A stretch of DNA of 64,000 nt from Taxawa tesnikishii (nom. ined.) (GCA_030247885.1 JAPDRO010000021.1:496001-560000); one strand, 5' to 3'; shown: positions 1 to 13,051, numbered from the stretch's first letter. Numbers and translations: made by a program. The notes: a model not told the origin generated them from the sequence alone.

Positions 1-1964
1 CACTTGTGCGGTCCGGCTTGGCTATTGCGGGCCAAGAGGGCCGAAGAGGTCATACCGCTGCCGACAACTTCCGTGTCCGGAGAAGCCGAGGCCGAGTTGG
101 GCGACGTCTCGGCTGTTGTTGGTGACGAGTACGTGTCGCGTGGCTGACGGTGTGCTTCTCTCTTGTGCTTCTGCAGCTTGACTGGTGACTCGAAGCGCTG
201 CGTGCAGCCATGGTACGTGCAGGTGTAGGTACCAGTGTCGGCTTGGGTGTTAGGAGGCCTTTGAATAGGCGCCGAGTTGGCACTGCCTTGCGAAGACGGA
301 GCAGCGGCACCTTCGCTGATCGAAGATTCCATGGACATCAGGTGTGCTGGGAACTCTGGTGTTTGTTCTGGCGCATTAGAGTAGCCGGCAGCAGACCTAT
401 ATGACTGCGACGCGTAAGGGTTTGCAGGGGTCTGGCCAGGGACCGAAGGTGGCGAAAAGTTGAAGTTGGATGCGGAGGTACCGTCGGTGGCGCGGAAGTT
501 CGCCATGTTTCCAAATGCCTGATTGGTGCCGCTGATGAAGTTGTTCGAGAATGTCTCGGTGCCTCCGTAGTTCTTCTGATAACCCATGGGGACAGTGTCT
601 TGGAAGAGCGAGAAGTTCGTGTCATCGTCGGCCTCATTGTAGTCAAGCATGGCGTCCTTTGGAGATATCGTCTTTGTGGGCTCTCGCCGTAGCTGGGGTT
701 GATGCCGCGCGAATGCTAATGCGTCTGCCTCCTGCTTTTGCTGCTGTCTTTGGTGTGCCGCGGTACCAATGATCGGACCAGGTGATTTGTAGCCGTCTGC
801 AGGTGCTAGAGGAGACCCTTGCCGGAAAGGGGACCGGTCCCTCGACGCAGGCTGTACAGGGGACTGTGAGCGCACGTCGTTGGCAGCGCGTAACCGTTGG
901 CTGACAAGGTCTCTGTGCGGCGACAGGAGGTTGGAATTCGAGATCGGCTGTTGAACTTGTGATGATGATGGAGAGCTCGATGTGAAGTTAGCTGGGTTGT
1001 AGAGTTCGTCTGCACAAGCAGCGGACTCGGTCCTGAAAAGCTCGACTCGAGGAGCGGTAGTTCTATATTCTGTAATCACATGGATTGGTAAGCTTGTGTG
1101 CGTGTCGGCGGTCTTTCGAGTCTTCTCACCATTTGTAGGTACTTTGAACAGCTTCTCGTCATGGTCTTCGCCGGGTGTGGACGGCGAATCTCGGCCGCAG
1201 CTGCTGACAGATTGCCTCGAAGAATGCCCGAATTCCGGCGCATCTTCGACGTTGTTGTGGTGGTCTATTGCCATGTTCTTCATCGCAGCATGCGCAGAGG
1301 AGGTGTGTGACAGCTGGGAGGGCATGTGGCCTGCCATTGAGTTGCGAGAATCGATGTTCGGAGTTTGCGTGGGAAGAGACTTCGGGAAGCGCGTAGAAGC
1401 CTCGTCGCTGAGATGCGATGAGTAGTGCAAGGGAGAAGTGGGAGAGCGATCGGTGTTGGCGATGTACGGATACGAGGTGTTCTGGCTATATGGCGACGCA
1501 GGTCCTGTTGACCCTACGGTGGAATCGGAAGATGTACGTTGGTGACCCCTGCTTCTGGTGGACAGATCGGTTGTGTAAAGCGTAGAAACCCCTCCGCCTG
1601 TGTTGTCGCTGTTCTGATACATCTGCCAATCCTGCGGCACAGTGTAGGGGTTGTGCTGGTAGAAGGACGGCTGGGAGTCGATATACGAAGACTGCTCGAA
1701 GTGTGGGATCGGGGTCGATTGTTGGATTCTGATGGACGGAGCCTGGTACGGGTAATCCGGGTTCATGCCCAGTGCAGGAATTCTGCGCACAGGTACAGGT
1801 GCAGGTGTTGGGTGTGATGGGGTGAGGTCGTAATAATGACCGAAAGAATCGCTAGATATGGAGGAGGAAGGGGTTGGTGGGAAATGCGTTGGTGGTGGAG
1901 GAAAGGTGTAGAATTGGTTCGTGGTGGTGTCGAGATGTCTCACGTCATTAATCGATTTGCGCAT
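1..1964 (-). CDS. RPN4: RPN4-like C2H2 transcription factor (3' end cut by window edge)
   Basis: The minus strand is open without a stop from the ATG at 1964 to base 1, giving about 654 residues of the N-terminal part. It is Ser/Pro/Gln-rich, with an acidic, aromatic patch (LDYNEADDDTNFSLF near 600-650) like an activation domain. Near 160-240 it encodes a C2H2 finger, C-x4-C-x12-H-x4-H (YTCTYHGC...KLQKHKREAH). The window ends at the residues GPHKC, which open the second finger of fungal Rpn4-type factors. In yeast Rpn4 drives proteasome genes and is itself degraded by the proteasome; applying this role here is inference from the finger pair. The frame stays open upstream of 1964 but has no further ATG nearby, so I chose 1964. 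An upstream exon cannot be ruled out. Confidence 0.72.
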   Translation of the reverse strand, partial: MRKSINDVRHLDTTTNQFYTFPPPPTHFPPTPSSSISSDSFGHYYDLTPSHPTPAPVPVRRIPALGMNPDYPYQAPSIRIQQSTPIPHFEQSSYIDSQPSFYQHNPYTVPQDWQMYQNSDNTGGGVSTLYTTDLSTRSRGHQRTSSDSTVGSTGPASPYSQNTSYPYIANTDRSPTSPLHYSSHLSDEASTRFPKSLPTQTPNIDSRNSMAGHMPSQLSHTSSAHAAMKNMAIDHHNNVEDAPEFGHSSRQSVSSCGRDSPSTPGEDHDEKLFKVPTNGEKTRKTADTHTSLPIHVITEYRTTAPRVELFRTESAACADELYNPANFTSSSPSSSQVQQPISNSNLLSPHRDLVSQRLRAANDVRSQSPVQPASRDRSPFRQGSPLAPADGYKSPGPIIGTAAHQRQQQKQEADALAFARHQPQLRREPTKTISPKDAMLDYNEADDDTNFSLFQDTVPMGYQKNYGGTETFSNNFISGTNQAFGNMANFRATDGTSASNFNFSPPSVPGQTPANPYASQSYRSAAGYSNAPEQTPEFPAHLMSMESSISEGAAAPSSQGSANSAPIQRPPNTQADTGTYTCTYHGCTQRFESPVKLQKHKREAHRQPRDTYSSPTTAETSPNSASASPDTEVVGSGMTSSALLARNSQAGPHK

Positions 1965-4900
1965 CTTTATGACTGCAGGTCCGAGCGGAGCGTTGTGAGT
2001 GGCGTCGATCGCACCTTCCTTTCCTTTCTTTGCACGGCTCCTCGGTTGTTCGCTTGCTGAATAATCGGAACTCTCTTTGAGGAATGCGGGAACGGAACTG
2101 GGTGTGAGTCTGACTTTGTACAACGAAGGGAACAAGGCTGTAATTCCTTGGGTATGTATGACTGGATGAGAGAGTGTTACTAAGTCTGTGACTATGATTA
2201 TGCTCTGCACAGCAATGTATAGGCAGCAGCAACAACGACTCGTACGTGCGAAAGGCCTGTGAATATGTACTAGGTCGAGATTCTCTCTCGGAAACTGACC
2301 CGCCGACGCGTTTCGTTTTCTCCGCTTGGTTGCGTGTGGCTTAGCCGCACTAATGCAGGGTCTCACTATGCATCTGCTATGACTCTGCCCTATGAAAGGC
2401 CATTTTCCATTTCGGCTATACACAAATCGATTCATTTTACATGGATGACCTTTCGGTTGATGCCCATCCGTCTACCTCATCTATCTGCCGAAACGCATAT
2501 CTCTTCCAGACTCTGCATAGATCTTCTCATGCCAAAAATACAGATCAATCACGGCTTTGCGGCAATACACCACCCTGCGTGGATCAGTATGCATATCAGT
2601 AAGGTAGGAAACTTGGCTATTGATTTTCAGGTACATCGAACCATTTTGAGAAGACCGCTTTGCTGCGCCTCCAGCTTGACGTGGAGGAGGTGATCACGTT
2701 GACAGCGGCAGACAAGCAACCCAGGGTTTCGAAGCGATGTGCTGCATTGCGAATGGTTGTTGTGTAGGTTTCGCACTCAGATGAACTCGGAGCTTGGAGC
2801 GTCCGGTACGATTGGATTCCGTATGCTGTCGGCCCAACAGGGCTCCATGTCGAAACCGTGCCATGGTTACATGTTGCGTGCGCTCCCTCATGCTGGTATG
2901 GTGTTGTTGGAGAGCATTCTGTACCTCGTGCTAGTTGGTTTGCGTGGCAGGAACTGCATGCGCCGAGTGCAATCCTGGAAAAAGGCGCACCTACGGTCCG
3001 TCGGCCGCTTCCAATGATCGTGGTTTGTTACAGTGTCATGGTTGTTCTGTGGTGTGGTGAGTGGTAAGTGGCAAAGGCCAGGCCACGTCCAATCGGCATC
3101 ACCTACGGGTGGGGCACACGTGTAACGTCTCTTCGTCTCGTTGGACATTGCAACTGCATCAGGGCTCTTCATGATATGCAATGCGACGAAGTCTTTCCTG
3201 CAAGGTACCGCAATCGCTATCCCCAATCAGCAAGGCCATCAGCCAGTGGATCAGTTAGTTATCAGTCAAGAAACGCTCGCATGCACAAGTTAGAGCCTGC
3301 AGAGTGCGTAGAGGGCGCAGCTGAGGCAAGGTTGTCCACCGGTTGTTGCGGGTAGATCGCTGGCCGTCGGTTGCCGCGGCTCCGCGCAGACGGCGCTATC
3401 GGCTGGAATCTGGAGAGAAGAAGTCTGACGAAGGCCTAGAACTTGCACCAGCCACATAGTGCGTCACGGCCGTCCACCCGCGCTTCGCGATTCGATTTGT
3501 TTTTTGTGCAGTCGCACGACAGCTGAAGCGTGAGTGGACGTGCCGTTGTTTCGCTACGCAGTGAGGGAGGGTTAGTGCCAGGGGTAGAGGGCAGACGCAC
3601 GCACGATGGTTGTGTAATGGATTGTCGATCCCCAGTTCGAAAAATAGTACACGTACACACCGCTCGCATGACGGCATCGAAGAGATGGATGGTTGGTTGG
3701 GAAGGATTGTTATAGGAGGTCTAGAAAATGCAGAATACCAGGAAGAGCTTTGTAGGGGGCATTGAGTAGTTGAGAAAAGGAGAGTACTTTGGCAATTGCA
3801 GGAGCGTGCCGGAGAAAGAATATACGGTCATGATTCTGCGTGCTTTTCGTACGCGAGTAGGTAACTGCAGTGCTTCACTATGTATGTATGCTTCTCGTGC
3901 AAAATCATGAAAGTCATTGGGTACCTCTTCTGCTTGCCGCTGCATACTCGTGTCCGTAGAACAAGCACAAACCGATCCGTTTCCCGAGAAACGCTCCCCG
4001 AATGTCGTGGTGCACGCAGGCCAGCTTTGTTGTTTCCGCTGCATCACCGGACTCTGTAGGAGAGGAGCAGGGCCATCTTCGGAGAAGTGACACAACAACA
4101 CGCAGCGCTCTCAGAAATTAGTTTCGTTCGTTGGTTAACACAATCGCAAAGCAGCAACCTCCTTGTTAGGCCTATCTATATGCATGCAATGTATCTAGAG
4201 TTAGACTGTACCATGCTTGCCTTGAACGTTTTGCGTCAGCTACCAACGCGCAAGGCAACCCCCATGGCTAGGCCCGACGCTGCTGCTTCGCAATCGCAAC
4301 TGACCGTCAAGAGCACCTCAGTCTAGTGATATTGTAGGAACGAATAAAATGGACATGGATAGTGGGAGAACTAGACAAGCCTCTGGTTTCAGGCCAATCC
4401 GTTCCTACAACATTACTGCCTCAATTACGTGTGAAATATGATCCTCTTCTTAGCCAGTTAGCAGCGACTCCCGTGTCTCGATTCAAGCTTTCAGATGGCG
4501 CTCCGCGTGTTGTCTGACTGTTATCCTTAAAGACCAGCTCTACTGATGCAGTCGATAGGTCTGAGAAGAATTCGTGATTCCTGAAACTGGCGCCAGCTGC
4601 AAAGGTAGTGGTTGACCATGTCTTCCTCGAGTGGTTGAAGAAGAGAAGCAGGCCGTAGATATAGGCTAGAGAACCAATCCAAGAAGGGCGGTGAGCAGTA
4701 GCGTGATGAAGACTCTCTCGACATGACGCAAGGCTACGGCTACTCAGGCGGCGGTTAGCGCAAGGATTTGGGTCACCTGTTCCATTTTCTGCCATTGGGA
4801 TAAGATGCGAAGACTCGAAACTCGCGGTTGCATTCAGCTTGCTTTAGTACATTTGTAACTGTCACCGACACTCCTGGGCGGGTGGGCGCGATGATGCAAG

Positions 4901-7900
4901 AAATTAATCCTATCACTGTCCGCTTCTCTACCATCACTCCCTTGGCGGCTGCTGTTGGTTAGAGTCACTCCGGGTTCAACGAGCAGTTGCCTCGCGTTCG
5001 ACGAGGACAACAGAAGCAGGCAAGACCAGTGTATACGCAGCCTGTCGAACATCTTCGGGGATTGAGTAGGCGACGAAAATACGGTCCTTCGCCATGGTCA
5101 GATAACTGGGTCAGAGAACAGGGCGACCACATCCCGAGGACTCGAGGATTGCACAGGTTAAAGCATCACGCGTCCGTCTTTTCACGACAGATTACATACT
5201 CTGTCCACCCCTTCGACGACCGCCAAAAGGCTAGTTGCAGCCGATGGAATGCTAGTGGGTTTTGTAAAGTTCTGCCAATTCGGTGGATGCACTCAGCATG
5301 GAGTCATTTCCTGGTGTGATTGAGGAGGGCGCTGAGAGAGAACGACCGTATAAAGAAGACGAGGCTAGTAAGGGCAGTGAGCGGTAGCGTAGCCGCTACG
5401 AATGCTTGACGGTAGACGTTGATGATGCTTTTCCCGAGCTGCGTAGATGCGCGTCGGCTTGCTGTAGTTTTTTGTAATCTCCCGATCCTGACACGAGCTG
5501 CCTCGACGTCTTCTCAACAGTGCGGATCAGTTATCGTGCTTCCCGAGGCAGAAAGCAAACAATCCCCCGCCCGGTGTTCCACGTAAGCATGCTGATAAAG
5601 TCGAGTGGTGAGGTGTTGCAGAGATGGCGTAGCGGGGATCTTTTCCCACAAACGTAATCAGTTTTGAGCAGAGACAGCCTTTACAATCTGTCAATACTGC
5701 AGCAAGGTGCGGAGGCCGGCTCGATTATGTCTTGGCGGAGATAGAGTTGACCTGAGCTCGCAGTGTCCGCCTGCTAGTTTCATAGCGGAACGTGGTTCCC
5801 CACGCCGGGGTCATACGTAAACGCGAAGCCTATTCCCAGTGTTGGGCATGATCGACATCTTGCGAGCTCAACTTTCTCCGTGTAAGCGTCTACCCGTTCC
5901 TAGAATTTGGAATGCCCACAGTGTCGAAGAGTGCGGTAGTCGCGCACATACGAGACCCTGCAATAGGCGTGTTGTCTTCCTCCCTGTTCAAACACCATGG
6001 CGTGTTTCCTTCTCAGCATGCGGAATCCTCAACGCCATGGTTCGTTATGGTAGATGGAGGATCCTCCAAAGACACGGTCGGTGGAATGCCAGCCGGTCCG
6101 TCGGGCGCAGACACTCCAGCGAGCAGTCGACGCCCGCAGCCTATTCAGAACACTGGAAAATCTCATGTTTGTCGTGTCAGCCAACACGCAAGCGTGCTAA
6201 CGTCAACCGAAGTCTTTAGGCCAAGCCGTGAAACTTCTGGGCGAATCGCGTGCTGCGCTTCACACTTTTTGACCAATACAATCGCGAATCTAGTGTCTAC
6301 ACAGATTACCAGGCCCATTCTCGGTTCGCCCATCGGTGACCATGGTACACATCTGCTCGTCGAGACCCTCGAAATCGAGGATTAAGATGGTATCCAATAG
6401 ATTCGAATTCTTGACGGGGAACTGCATGACACTTACTAACGGAAAGCGGACAGGCGGCGCGGCACTCCACGCTGTTGTGCATTCCTTAGCGCTCGGAGGA
6501 GTCAAGTGAGCAGGAAAGTTGTCAACTGGTCTGGACATTTACCGCGTATCCGCAAATGCCTGGGTCAGCGAGACAGACATCTTAGGGACCTTTGCTCAGC
6601 AATCTCTTTTTCTTCTCTGGAAGATTTCTGTTCTCAAAGCAAGAACAAGTTCATGTCCTGTAATACAGAGCACAGGCTCGTGCTTCTGCTCTATACACAA
6701 GTATATACGTTCCGCTGCGCGGCCTGCACTCGAGCGGGACATCGTGCATCATCACGATCCGTTAACGTGGTCGCTGCAACGTGGCTTGTTGGTTTTCCCA
6801 GGCGAAGTTGCAGTAGTGGCCAGACAACGCGAGACATTTCCGAGGTCGTGTGATGCGTCAGGGTTTAAGGCTTTCCAGATGGCGTGTTGTACGCCGTTTC
6901 AGAGAAGAGACGCTGAAGATGATCCCTGATGTCTTGGGATCAGAATACAGAAGGGAACCCCTGTCTGGTCCTCTCTGGGCATGCTGTGTACTTCCCTCTT
7001 CTGTCTCCGCATGGCAGAAAGTAGAGGAGGGCGCTCGAGACCCCGGGCGATCAGTGAGTGGCTTGCCTGCACGCGAGTTAATTGGTCTCTCGCCGGATAG
7101 GAAGGGAGACCGCTGCCGAAGCAAACGTGGCAGGGAACCATGCCTTCTACCATAAGGTCCAAGCGCGTCTTTTCTCCGCATTTCGCGCGTAGCCGCCCCT
7201 GGGCCTGGGTTTAGTTAGCTGCAGGTCTTTCTCACCTTAACTACTCCTCTCTCGACCTTCACAGGACGATGTCTCTGGCCTTCAGCAGTGTCTCTTTGTC
7301 AGTGCTTTCGCTCTGTCGGCGTCGTAACGCAGGATTACCCAGACTGGACATTGCTGCGGCCCCTTGTGCGTCGTAGCATCAGCAACAAGCAGCGGTAAGA
7401 GGCGTCCCCGCCAGAGCACGTCCCATACTCCAGCCGACCTCATCTCCCAAACGGCTCTGCCGTTCAGGACAAGCTCTTTGCGTGCTTGCTGGCAATTGTC
7501 TCACAACCATTCACCTCCTGACTGACTCTTTCAAGATTGTTCGGGCATACACTGCACGGACAAGGCTGGGCAGAAACGCGGCCCTTCTCCGCGTTCTCCA
7601 CAGTGTGGGATCGGATGTCGCGTGGTCCGAACACACGAGTATGAGGAAGCGGTTGTGAGGACTCGACAAAGTTCGCACGTTCGTACGATTGTGATAGAAT
7701 GGTATGTAACCGGGCGCCGGTGTACGACTCGTAAGTCGTTGTTCTCAGTAGTGACCAAGGAAGGTGCTTAGTGTGGCTGACGATTCGCAGATAACCTTAA
7801 GGTTGCGCGTAGAGAACCATCGTATTTGGCGACGTGTTGTTGCGACTTTTGTATAATTACTGTGGCTTTTCATGAAAGGTACGTGTTGTTGGCGGTAAGG

Positions 7901-9248
7901 TCTCTGTGCCTGGACAATGTCGGAGACTGTGCGCGTTAGCTGAGAAGGGTTGCTGACTGAGAACTGTGAAGACAAGACAACAAGCGTATGGGCATAGATA
8001 GAAAGTTCTCCTGGGCATAAAGGATATTGAAAAGCAACACTAGGTGAGTACCAATTGGCTTCCAGTTATGCACAGTCGCATCTGTATGTTCTTCTGGCGC
8101 ATGTTAGTCCGACAAAGCGCGATGATATCCCCGGAATGTTTCCTGGAGAGGTCATGACTGCGAGCAAAGCAGCGATCTAGAGCGCTTGGCCGACGGCAAC
8201 TCCACACCAGCATCCGTCATCACAAAGGGGTTTGCTCGCGCGTAAAAGAAGATGGAGCTGCTCGTCTTCAGAGTTGCCTTGTCTGTCACATACAACACCA
8301 TCCCGAGCCGACATTCTATCCTCGTATCCCATCCGCATGGCCCCATTGCCCTTCTTGCTGCTCCTATCCCTCTGTCAGAACCCTCATCAAGCAAACCGGT
8401 GCTGCCCTGCAAGATAAGTCTGCTAACGCGCGACACAGACGGACGTTCTACGCATCTCTCGATCTCTTTAATAGCATCCTATCACACTTCCAACCCTCCT
8501 TTCCCTCGTGAGTATGCCCCTCAGTACTCAATTCAAGCTTGCAGTCGCTGGTGGAGAGCTTCCCCGCGGCCCTCGTCCTCAATCGATTCCCCAGCTCTTC
8601 GTAGGCGCGTCGCAAGTGATCCTTGCAATCCCTGCGTTGAGATAGCCAAGTAGAATTCGAGTCAACGGCTGACACACGATCTGGTTGTACAGCAGTAACT
8701 CCTTGGCCTTGCTCACCAGGCATCTTCAACCGCACGTGCAAAGGTAGTTGTCACCCCGTGCTCGCTCACTTACACGATCTACACGTCAAATCACTGAAAT
8801 GGGGCACACGACCCCTATAATCGCTCTCAAAACTGACTGAATGTTCACAGCTACCCACCTGCAGCCTTCCTCTGCACCGCGCCCCTATCCTCCCCTCTTC
8901 CTATACTATCCACCACACACGAGCAGTTCTTCCTTTTTGCATCAATTGAACCCTCATACTACCTCAAAAGCCTCCGAACCCGTGAAAATTACGAGAAGGA
9001 CGCGTTCAGACAGCGCATTCCAGCCCCCATCGACTGACAATCTCACTTTTTCCTTTCCTATTCCATCCGCGACACCAACCATACATCCTTCCTGCCAGAT
9101 CAGCCTCTCGAGTTGCACAAACCTCTCGACTTCTACCTGAACGCGCATCAACTCGCAGAGATACCGACGGTGTTTTCCGCCTCCTTCTACCCCTTATCGA
9201 CACCACATCATAGAAGACATCTTCCAAAGATACTCTCTCAACTCCTAA
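1965..9248. other. Gene-poor 7.3 kb region between divergent RPN4 and PSP1
   Basis: No convincing gene was found on either strand. Open frames here are at most about 157 codons (for example 5912-6385 and 6519-6929), overlap each other in different frames and resemble no family I know. The last 0.8 kb (about 8440-9240) is strongly pyrimidine-rich on the plus strand, as expected for the PSP1 promoter and leader. A polypyrimidine tract followed by CACAG near 7240-7265 and a GTAAG near 7397 could mark introns in a long PSP1 5' leader. This is unproven. Confidence 0.5.
2177..2183 (+). promoter_or_regulatory. Possible Yap1-type site (TTACTAA) upstream of RPN4
   Basis: TTACTAA lies about 213 bp upstream of the presumed RPN4 start. 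This heptamer is the classical Yap1 response element, and yeast RPN4 is known to be Yap1-controlled. A 7-mer can easily occur by chance, so this is a pointer only. Confidence 0.25.
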
Positions 9249-12245
9249 ATGGCCTCTCAGAATCCTCAAGGCGGCCAAGGCCTCCGGAGCGGTGCCCACC
9301 CCTCAAGCAACGCGCAGTCATCCCTCCTAGAGAAGACAAGGGCTGGTGCAGCACGCCGTTCAACCCCGATTCCGAGGCTCTAGCCTCCTCCGATGACGAA
9401 CACGACTTTCTTTCGCAGTCCATGCACTCCATAACCAGCAACAACAGCAATCTGCCAAGATCCACGAGACGGTCTTCCTGGCTGAGCGAGCTGCAACCCA
9501 ACCCTCAACGCAAGTTGTCTTTCACCGGCACGGCGTTATCGTCCAACAACTCTCAACCAACTACCCCATCGGGCGAGGGCAATCCTTGGGGCTTTGGCAG
9601 CACGCTTGGACGGGTTACGTCTAACAACACGACTACTGGTTGGGGTCAATCAAGCATTTGGAGCGACGCCACGCGTCGCGAGGCTGCAGCTCGATTTGGT
9701 GAGACGGCGGGCTCACCCACAGCGTTACACAACCAGTCAAGATCTCTTATGGAAGGCAAGCAAAGCTGTCCCACTGGGCTGAGAGATCTTCACGAATCCG
9801 CCTTCCCTTTCACCATTCCTCTTCACCCAACGCCGAAGACTTATCGCTCGCAATCATACTCTGTTGGTCAAATGGAAGAGGAGATTAACAACTCGACAGG
9901 ACAAGCGAGTGCTGCTACTCAACAGCGTCCACGTCCAGGGCAACTATCTGCTGTCCGCCATCGTCCGTCGCGTCCAAGTCTCCTCAGTGAGGTTTCTAGC
10001 GAAAACACCACTCTCGGTCAGCTTCGTGAGGTGGATGACGACGAGATCAGCGCAACTGGTTCTGATCAGGGCGTTCGACTACAAAACAACGCCTTGCGCA
10101 ACGAGCTCGTGGACACCGGCCACAACTCGCTCTTGAGACAGGCTGCCTTCGAGAACGCACGCATGAGGCAGCGTGCCGCGACCGGTACCACCTCCTTCAG
10201 CGGTGACCTTCGATTCAGTATTCCGACTATGTCAGACGCCATCGCTGGCGCTGGCACAGAATCTGCTATCGATGAAGGTGGAGATCTTACCCAGCCAGGT
10301 GAACAGAGTCGTATCCTGAACCGTCGTTTCAGCGAGGTCGCTGGCCCCTTGCCACTCTTTCCAGAAGAGCCGCTCCGAGCTGAGGACACTAAGCGCGCCC
10401 ACTGGCAGAGCTCGCTGGACTTTGGCACCATCGGTGAAGACACTCAGAGTCGTCGCAACTCATTTGCCGGTATTCCAACGCGTCGCGGTTCTTTAGTCCC
10501 AGCGTTCGGTCAGGAGTCTTCAACGATTACACCGAGTTTTGGAGGTCTTGGAGGACCAGGCTACCTGGCAAGCTCAGGGGCTACCGAAGTTCCCGATATG
10601 CGTGAGTCTCACCAACACCCCCAGCTTCCGACCATTGCTCCACAAGCGATCGAGAAGAGATATTCTGAGAATCGTGCTTATGCGAGAACTTACTTTTCAG
10701 GAGTCGCCCCTGCCGTTCGCAGCACTTTGGAAATGACCGCCGGTCCCCTCCCTCCATACCACCCTTCAGGTACTTACCGCCACGGCCCTGCTTCCTCTGT
10801 GTTCTCACGCCCAGGCCAAGACGCACCTCTCTACATTGTCTCGTTCAAGTGCGCGCGCGCAGACGCGTTTTATGTCGCAGAAGGAACCGGTCTACAGGTG
10901 AAAGAGGGGGACCTAGTCATCGTTGAAGCTGATCGTGGCCACGACCTAGGGACCGTCCTTCACGCGCGCGTCAGTTGGTCGAGGGCCAGAGAACTGAAAG
11001 AGCAGGCTGCGGAAGAGCATTACCGTTGGTTGATGATGTTTTCACGCCACAACCAGACCATTAAGAGTGATACCGTCAATCCCAACGGCATGATGGCGAG
11101 TTCCTCCACGCGCCGCGGCAGCATGGGAGTCCCAGAGACAGGCCATGGCTCCGACCTTAAGCCAAAGATGATCAAGCGTCTTGCTCAGCCCCATGAAATT
11201 GCGACACTACGCGACAAGGAGGGCAACGAGGCCAAGGCGAAGCGTGTCTGCCAACAGAAGGTGAATGAGCATCGTCTCAGCATGGAGATTCTTGATGCCG
11301 AATTCCAGATGTGAGTGAAACAACTTTGCTTTCGACGATCTACCACTAACCATACTACAGGGACTGGAAGAAGCTCACCTTCTACTACTTCGCAGAGACT
11401 TATATCAACTTCAACTCTCTTGTGACTGATCTCTTCAAGATCTACAAGACCAGGATCTGGATGTCCGCCATTAACCCAGCCTCGTTCGCGTCGAATGCCC
11501 TGCAGCCACCGAGCGGTGTCGGCCCTGGCGCTCTTCAGGGTCGCGATACTCCCATGGACAACAGTCGGCCTGGTCTCATCGGTGGTATAGCCCCCGGCCA
11601 AGATCCGGATCCGTTGGGCGCTATCCCTCCGTCCCAGAATCCGACCACCAACAGTTACCAACAGTTGATGCTTGCGCGCCAACAGTTCCAACAGGAGCAG
11701 CAAGCACGAGTATACGGCCAATATAGCCAGGCGAACCAGATGCAGCCCTTCACGTCCACTTCGGCTACGACTGCAACCGGACAGACACCAGATTCGTTCA
11801 ACTTTGGTTCTATAATGACCGGTTCCACGAACAACGGTCTTGCTAGTCAGTCGCTTCAGGGGCAGTACGGTGCTCAGCCTTCGTATGGTGTCTCTAACAC
11901 CGGTTACCCCCTTTCAATGACTGCGGCTATGGCACCTACTATGTACGGCGTCAACACGCCATCTCCCAGCTCAGCAAGTGCGTGGAGCCAGTTCGCTGCG
12001 CCCCAGAGAATCCGGATACGCGCTTTACTCAGTCTTTTGGCGCAACTTGGGACCCTACCGCCACCAACTTCAACCCCTTTGGTTATCTTAGGGAGGGAGG
12101 GCCATCGATGCCGGTCCATTCCGGAGCCCGAGCAGGAGCTGGTCCGGATGCAACTGGACCTGCTCGCAACCGGCCGAAGCCGGCGAAGGACTCAGATTGG
12201 TTCGCTCGTTTCAGCAACCTGAACCTGGAACCAAAGAAAGACTAG
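9249..12245 (+). CDS. PSP1: PSP1-domain protein (two apparent 1-nt losses)
   Basis: There are two exons, 9249-11310 and 11361-12245; the intron begins GTGAGT and ends ACTACAG with a CTAAC branch site. The conserved PSP1 C-terminal domain spans about 10830-11480 (PLYIVSFKC, then DLVIVEADRGHDLG, then the LTFYYFAE part just after the intron). Flanks are Ser/Gln/Asn-rich and disordered. The ATG at 9249 opens MASQNPQGGQ in one frame; the long downstream frame has no ATG until far inside. The two frames join if the C4 run at 9364-9367 were C5. Near 12001-12005 a second C4 run (AAP then ENPDTRF) again needs one C to reach the natural end at 12245. With both bases restored the exons sum to 983 codons. 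Yeast Psp1 is a poorly understood, asparagine-rich cytoplasmic protein found as a suppressor of DNA polymerase mutations. Confidence 0.85.
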
Positions 12246-12795
12246 TGATGGCCTGAAAATAAGAGCATCCACGAGCAGATCATCTATACAAACTCCTGGC
12301 CAGCTTATAGATGGGATGTAAGTACCATACACTCAGCATTTCGGATGCCCTGGATCCTGAACTGGCTTGGCTACGACTGGAAGGTTACAGGACCACAACA
12401 GTAAACTAGATCTTCTAGTTAGTCCATGACGGATCTGCATCTTCCCAGCCACATAGCACAAGAACCACTACTCAGACTGCACACGATCAATTACATCAGA
12501 AAGACAACACCTTCATTTCAGCACAAAACTGGCGGCACGCTTTCGCTTGTCAATCTCGGCACGAGACGCGATTGATGATTGCCCCCAGCACTGCCTCTTA
12601 TCCCAAAGCGTTTCCATTTCTGGCTGGCACAAGCAGTCAAAGCCCACCCACGCCTCAACGTGCCATCCGCTGGACAGCCTTGATGGTTAAGGAACGGACC
12701 GATCAATCGAAGGCCTGAACAAACCCCCACTTTCCCCTCTCTTTGTGCTTTGCTATCGATGGCCAACTCCCTGACCTTGCCCATCAACACACGGT

Positions 12796-12825
12796 CCCTG
12801 ACCCTGACCCTGACCCTGACCCTGA
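12796..12825 (+). repeat. (CCCTGA)5 microsatellite
   Basis: Five perfect copies of CCCTGA. It differs by one base from the fungal telomere unit CCCTAA, but its internal position between ordinary genes argues against a telomere relic. Confidence 0.9.
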
Positions 12826-13027
12826 CGAAAGACGGCTCAGGAGGTGGGTTGATGTGGCGGATGGCTCGGGTTCGCGATATGCACGAAGTTGGCCCTTTCT
12901 CATACAGCACCACCATCATGTACCTTACCTTGGCCAATCGAATTGAACAAAAAGGGGTTTCCCACCATGTCCACGTGCGCTGCACCTGTAGTTCTAGACC
13001 TAGAACTGGAGATACGTAAGACGTGCG

Positions 13028-13051
13028 CCGTGACCGTGACCGTGACCGTGA
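13028..13051 (+). repeat. (CCGTGA)4 microsatellite
   Basis: Four perfect copies of CCGTGA, about 200 bp from the (CCCTGA)5 array and differing from it at one position of the unit. Confidence 0.9.

Noticed and set aside
5912-6385. 157-codon plus-strand frame with ATG in the gene-poor region
   Set aside because: No recognisable motif, overlapped by another frame of similar length, and codon use unlike nearby genes.
9249-12245. PSP1 and other frame-broken genes as pseudogenes
   Set aside because: Breaks are single-base losses at short runs, the rest of each protein is conserved, and the same pattern hits many unrelated, partly essential genes.
12796-12825. Telomere relic
   Set aside because: The unit is CCCTGA, not CCCTAA, only five copies, and it sits between ordinary genes.
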